Origin: JAYFRE01 sp034926235
GTDB taxonomy: Bacteria > Pseudomonadota > Alphaproteobacteria > Rhodospirillales > Magnetospirillaceae
NCBI GenBank assembly: GCA_034926235.1
Contig: JAYFRE010000144.1
Location: 1-28,677, forward strand
Direction: 5' to 3'
DNA length: 28,677 nucleotides
This document shows, piece after piece, positions 26,771 through 28,677 of the stretch. Every line of letters begins with the position of its first letter. The stretch's first letter is position 1. The notes under the pieces were generated by a model that was not told the DNA's origin, searched no databases, and saw only the letters and a program-made list of their open reading frames with translations. The translations under genes and the position numbers were made by a program.

Positions 26771-26813
26771 GACCCGGCGGCGGGGGAAACCTTTCCGCCG
26801 GTCTTTTTTCTTT
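26771..26813 (+). terminator. Intrinsic terminator 1 after etfA
   Basis: GACC(C)GGCGG and CCGCCGGTC pair with one bulge and a G-rich/C-rich interior, followed by TTTTTTCTTT. It starts seven bases after the etfA stop codon. Confidence 0.88.
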
Positions 26814-26817
26814 ACGG

Positions 26818-26854
26818 AAAATGCCTCGCCTGGAAACAGGTGGGGCATTTTTTT
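26818..26854 (+). terminator. Intrinsic terminator 2 after etfA
   Basis: AATGCCTCGCCTG and CAGGTGGGGCATT pair over 13 positions, two of them G-U, around a GAAA tetraloop, and the stem can be extended by A-T pairs. TTTTTT-rich sequence follows at once. With terminator 1 it isolates the very strongly expressed bcd operon from fixA downstream. Confidence 0.93.
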
Positions 26855-27247
26855 GTCCATGATTTCAAATAGACAGCACCCGGCGCAGGGAGCTACGGCG
26901 TTTTTTTAGCGCTTTTATAAGAATCGAACCCGTACGCCTGAAGGAATAGCACAATTCTGTTGCCCGCAGGCCTTGAAGAGGTAAAATTTATCAACGGCTT
27001 CGCTATGAAGAAAGCCGCAAAACACTGCCGCCGCTTGGTCTGGCTGCGTCACAAACACCCGGCATGGTTCGGCTGTTCATTTTCTGACGCCGGCCAGATA
27101 CGGTGTTGCTACCTTCCGACGCATCTCGACCGGGCAAAAGAACCGGCAGAAAAAAACCAATGACCCACAGAAGCCCTGCAGGACCTGGGCCGCATGGTCA
27201 GGACAAGAATGCGGACAGGGATGTCCAGATAAAAGGATTTAGGTTCA
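26855..27247 (+). other. Structured untranslated region upstream of fixA
   Basis: I see no gene in these 393 bases; a 67-codon frame at 26960-27163 has no ribosome binding site and unlikely composition. There is no GG-N10-GC sigma-54 pair and no TGT-N10-ACA NifA site on the plus strand. Besides the long hairpin listed separately, CCGCAT (27190-27195) pairs with ATGCGG (27209-27214), and an alternative, overlapping hairpin GGAC-N6-GTCC lies at 27213-27226, directly before the fixA ribosome binding site AAAGGA (27232-27237). Confidence 0.45.
27039..27098 (+). ncRNA. Long hairpin in the fixA leader, possible structured RNA
   Basis: TCTGGCTGCGTCA (27039-27051) pairs with TGACGCCGGCCAGA (27085-27098) over 13 positions with one G-U pair and one bulged C. 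The 33-base loop can itself pair (AACA 54-57 with TGTT 74-77; CCG with CGG inside). No T-tract follows, so it is not a simple terminator. Function unknown. Confidence 0.4.
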
Positions 27248-28096
27248 ATGCATGTAATCGTATGCATAAAACAGGTCCCGGATAGCGCGCAGATTCGCGT
27301 TCACCCGGTTACGAACACCATCATGCGCCAAGGCGTTCCAACGATCATAAATCCCTACGACCTCTTTGCCTTGGAGGAGGCATTGAAGTTGAAGGATCGT
27401 TTCGGCGCCAAGGTCACCGTCATCACCATGGGACCGCCCATGGCCGACCAAGCCTTGCGCAAGGCTCTGACCTTCGGCTGCGACGACGCCATTTTGTTGA
27501 GCGACCGCGTTTTCGCCGGCGCCGACACGCTGGCGACGTCTTACGCTCTGGCCTCGGCCATCGCCAAGATCGGTGAAACACAGCCTTTCGACCTCGTTTT
27601 CTGCGGTAAGCAGACCATCGACGGCGACACCGCCCAAGTCGGGCCGGGCATCGCCAAGCGCTTGGGCCTCAATCAGCTGACCTATGTCTGGAAGATCGAA
27701 TCGCTTGATATCAATGCGCGCGAGATCGTCGTCCAGCGCCGCGCCGAAGGCGGTGTCCAGACCCTGAAAACCGCCCTGCCCGCGCTGATCACCATGCTGG
27801 AGGATACCAATGAAATCCGCTTCGGCACCATGGACGACGCTTTCCGCGCCGCCCGGACCGAACTGACGCTTTGGAACGCCGCCGCCGCCGGGGTCACCGA
27901 TCCGTCCAAATGCGGATTGAAAGGATCGCCGACCCAGGTGAAAAAAGTGTTCGCGCCGCCACCGCGCGCGGTCAAGGCGACCCAGATCAAGGGCGACAGC
28001 GTAGCGGCAAGCGCCGAGCTCGTTATCGACGCGCTGTTTTCCGCCCATCCCGGCATGCAGGACGATCTGCGCGCCCGCACCACCCAGAATCCTTGA
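27248..28096 (+). CDS. fixA: FixA, ETF-beta of the nitrogen-fixation FixABCX complex
   Basis: The 282-residue protein begins MHVIVCIKQVPDSAQIRVHP and continues NTIMRQGVPTIINPYDLFALEEAL, the standard FixA N-terminus of diazotrophic alphaproteobacteria. It also has KALTFGCDDAILLSDRVFAGADTLATS, GKQTIDGDTAQVGPGIAKRLG (from 120) and CGLKGSPTQVKKVFAPPPRA near the C-terminus, a FixA-specific tail missing from the shorter EtfB upstream. FixABCX uses NADH to reduce quinone and, by flavin-based bifurcation, ferredoxin or flavodoxin for nitrogenase. AAAGGA lies ten bases before the ATG. fixB follows after 18 bases. Codon use is less biased than in bcd-etfBA, so it is a distinct, less expressed unit. Confidence 0.9.
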   Translation: MHVIVCIKQVPDSAQIRVHPVTNTIMRQGVPTIINPYDLFALEEALKLKDRFGAKVTVITMGPPMADQALRKALTFGCDDAILLSDRVFAGADTLATSYALASAIAKIGETQPFDLVFCGKQTIDGDTAQVGPGIAKRLGLNQLTYVWKIESLDINAREIVVQRRAEGGVQTLKTALPALITMLEDTNEIRFGTMDDAFRAARTELTLWNAAAAGVTDPSKCGLKGSPTQVKKVFAPPPRAVKATQIKGDSVAASAELVIDALFSAHPGMQDDLRARTTQNP

Positions 28097-28114
28097 AGTG
28101 GAGCCTTGACCGCC

Positions 28115-28677
28115 ATGACTGAACAGGCAAAACCGGCCTCCTCCCGCGCGAAGCAGGACGAGGCGCTCCTCGCTTATAAAGGCGTCTGGGTCTCGATCGA
28201 ACTCGAACGCGGCCATGTCCATCCCGTATCCTGGGAACTGATCGGCAAGGGCCGCCAACTGGCCGACACCTTAGGCGTTCCGTTGAGCGGAATCCTGCTG
28301 GCCCCGCCCGACGCGCCCATCCAGGAAACCGTCGCCGACGCCCATGCTTACGGCGCCGATACGGTCTATGTGATGGCCGATCCGATCCTGGCCGAATACC
28401 GGACCCAGCCCTACGCCAAGGGAATGGTCGATCTGATCAAGAAGTACCAGCCCGAGATCCTGTTGATCGGCGCCACCACTTTGGGCCGCGACCTGGCTAG
28501 CGCCGTCGCCACCGATATGGAAACCGGACTGACCGCCGACTGTACCGAGCTGGACATCGATCTGTCCACGCGCAGCATGGCCGCGACCCGTCCGACCTTC
28601 GGCGGCACGCTTTTGTGCACCATCCACACGCTGAAAGCCCGTCCCCAGATGGCCACGGTACGGCCGCGCGTGATGCC
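28115..28677 (+). CDS. fixB: FixB, ETF-alpha of the FixABCX complex (3' end beyond window)
   Basis: The frame from the ATG at 28115 is open to the window end, giving 187 residues of an expected 350 or so. After a 20-residue polar extension (MTEQAKPASSRAKQ...) come LAYKGVWVSIELERGHVHPVSWELIGKGRQLADTLG, ILLIGATTLGRDLASAVATDMETGLTADCTELDI and TRPTFGGTLLCTI, the N-terminal domain of FixB. The N-terminal extension and HVHPVSWEL segment differ from the EtfA upstream and are typical of FixB. The C-terminal FAD domain, and any fixC and fixX genes, would lie to the right. A GGAG 12 bases upstream is the likely ribosome binding site. Confidence 0.9.
   Translation, partial: MTEQAKPASSRAKQDEALLAYKGVWVSIELERGHVHPVSWELIGKGRQLADTLGVPLSGILLAPPDAPIQETVADAHAYGADTVYVMADPILAEYRTQPYAKGMVDLIKKYQPEILLIGATTLGRDLASAVATDMETGLTADCTELDIDLSTRSMAATRPTFGGTLLCTIHTLKARPQMATVRPRVM

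Noticed and set aside
26905..26945. tRNA T-arm-like sequence on the minus strand (GGGTTCGATTC)
   Set aside because: The T stem pairs poorly, and no acceptor, anticodon or D arm can be drawn around it, so it is not a tRNA gene. An att-site remnant is possible but no integrase is present.
26960..27163. A 67-codon plus-strand frame upstream of fixA
   Set aside because: It has no ribosome binding site, and its sequence coincides with the long hairpin at 27039-27098.
26855..27247. Search for a NifA/sigma-54 promoter upstream of fixA
   Set aside because: No GG-N10-GC pair with a promoter-like context was found. The nearest NifA-like site, TGT-N10-ACG near 27074, misses the last base and has no -24/-12 partner.

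Overview
The window is a GC-rich (about 60% by eye) chromosomal segment of a Gram-negative bacterium, most likely an alphaproteobacterium of the Rhodospirillales type. The basis is the alphaproteobacterial character of HisI and FixA, the lipoprotein and periplasmic binding proteins, the KdsB-like enzyme, and the mix of hydrogenase maturation, nitrogen-fixation-type ETF and short-chain acyl-CoA genes. I see no rRNA, tRNA, CRISPR array, transposase or integrase. All assignments come from reading motifs; no database search was run.

Layout. (1) 1-3139: end of a zinc-ribbon protein of a type I associate with prophages, then a Nudix hydrolase and a sulfur pair, sseA-metC, joined by an ATGA overlap. 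(2) 3242-6087: an unrecognised 218-residue protein, then a zinc module: a Zur-type Fur repressor divergent from hisI and a COG0523 GTPase with a His-rich loop, the last two again overlapping by ATGA. (3) 6100-7506: a TetR regulator with a likely autoregulatory operator, and a secreted DUF192 protein. (4) 7634-10221: a clear TPP riboswitch in front of a three-gene ABC transporter (ATPase, permease, binding protein) of the ThiXYZ type. (5) 10229-13236: a lipoprotein and hypC-hypD-hypE on the minus strand, with no hydrogenase structural genes in view. (6) 13543-16267: a dipeptide epimerase/DgcA-like enolase-superfamily enzyme and, convergent with it, a YdiF-type CoA-transferase behind an unusually structured upstream region with a candidate sigma-54 promoter. 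(7) 16586-18018: a KdsB-like cytidylyltransferase paired with a histidine-phosphatase-fold protein that has lost its second catalytic histidine. (8) 18171-22140: an Ldh2-family dehydrogenase convergent with a large FAD/Fe-S D-lactate-dehydrogenase-type enzyme, sharing one bidirectional terminator, followed by an orphan ModA-like binding protein.

(9) 23799-28677 is the most striking part. bcd-etfB-etfA, which closely resembles the clostridial butyryl-CoA dehydrogenase/ETF complex, ends in two tandem terminators. A structured leader and then fixA-fixB (nitrogen-fixation-type ETF, running off the right edge) follow. Two different ETF systems, both with the EtfB loop found in electron-bifurcating members, therefore lie back to back. 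With the CoA-transferase, this suggests a strong short-chain (C4) acyl-CoA metabolism coupled to low-potential electron supply. The coupling is inference; the gene content is seen directly.
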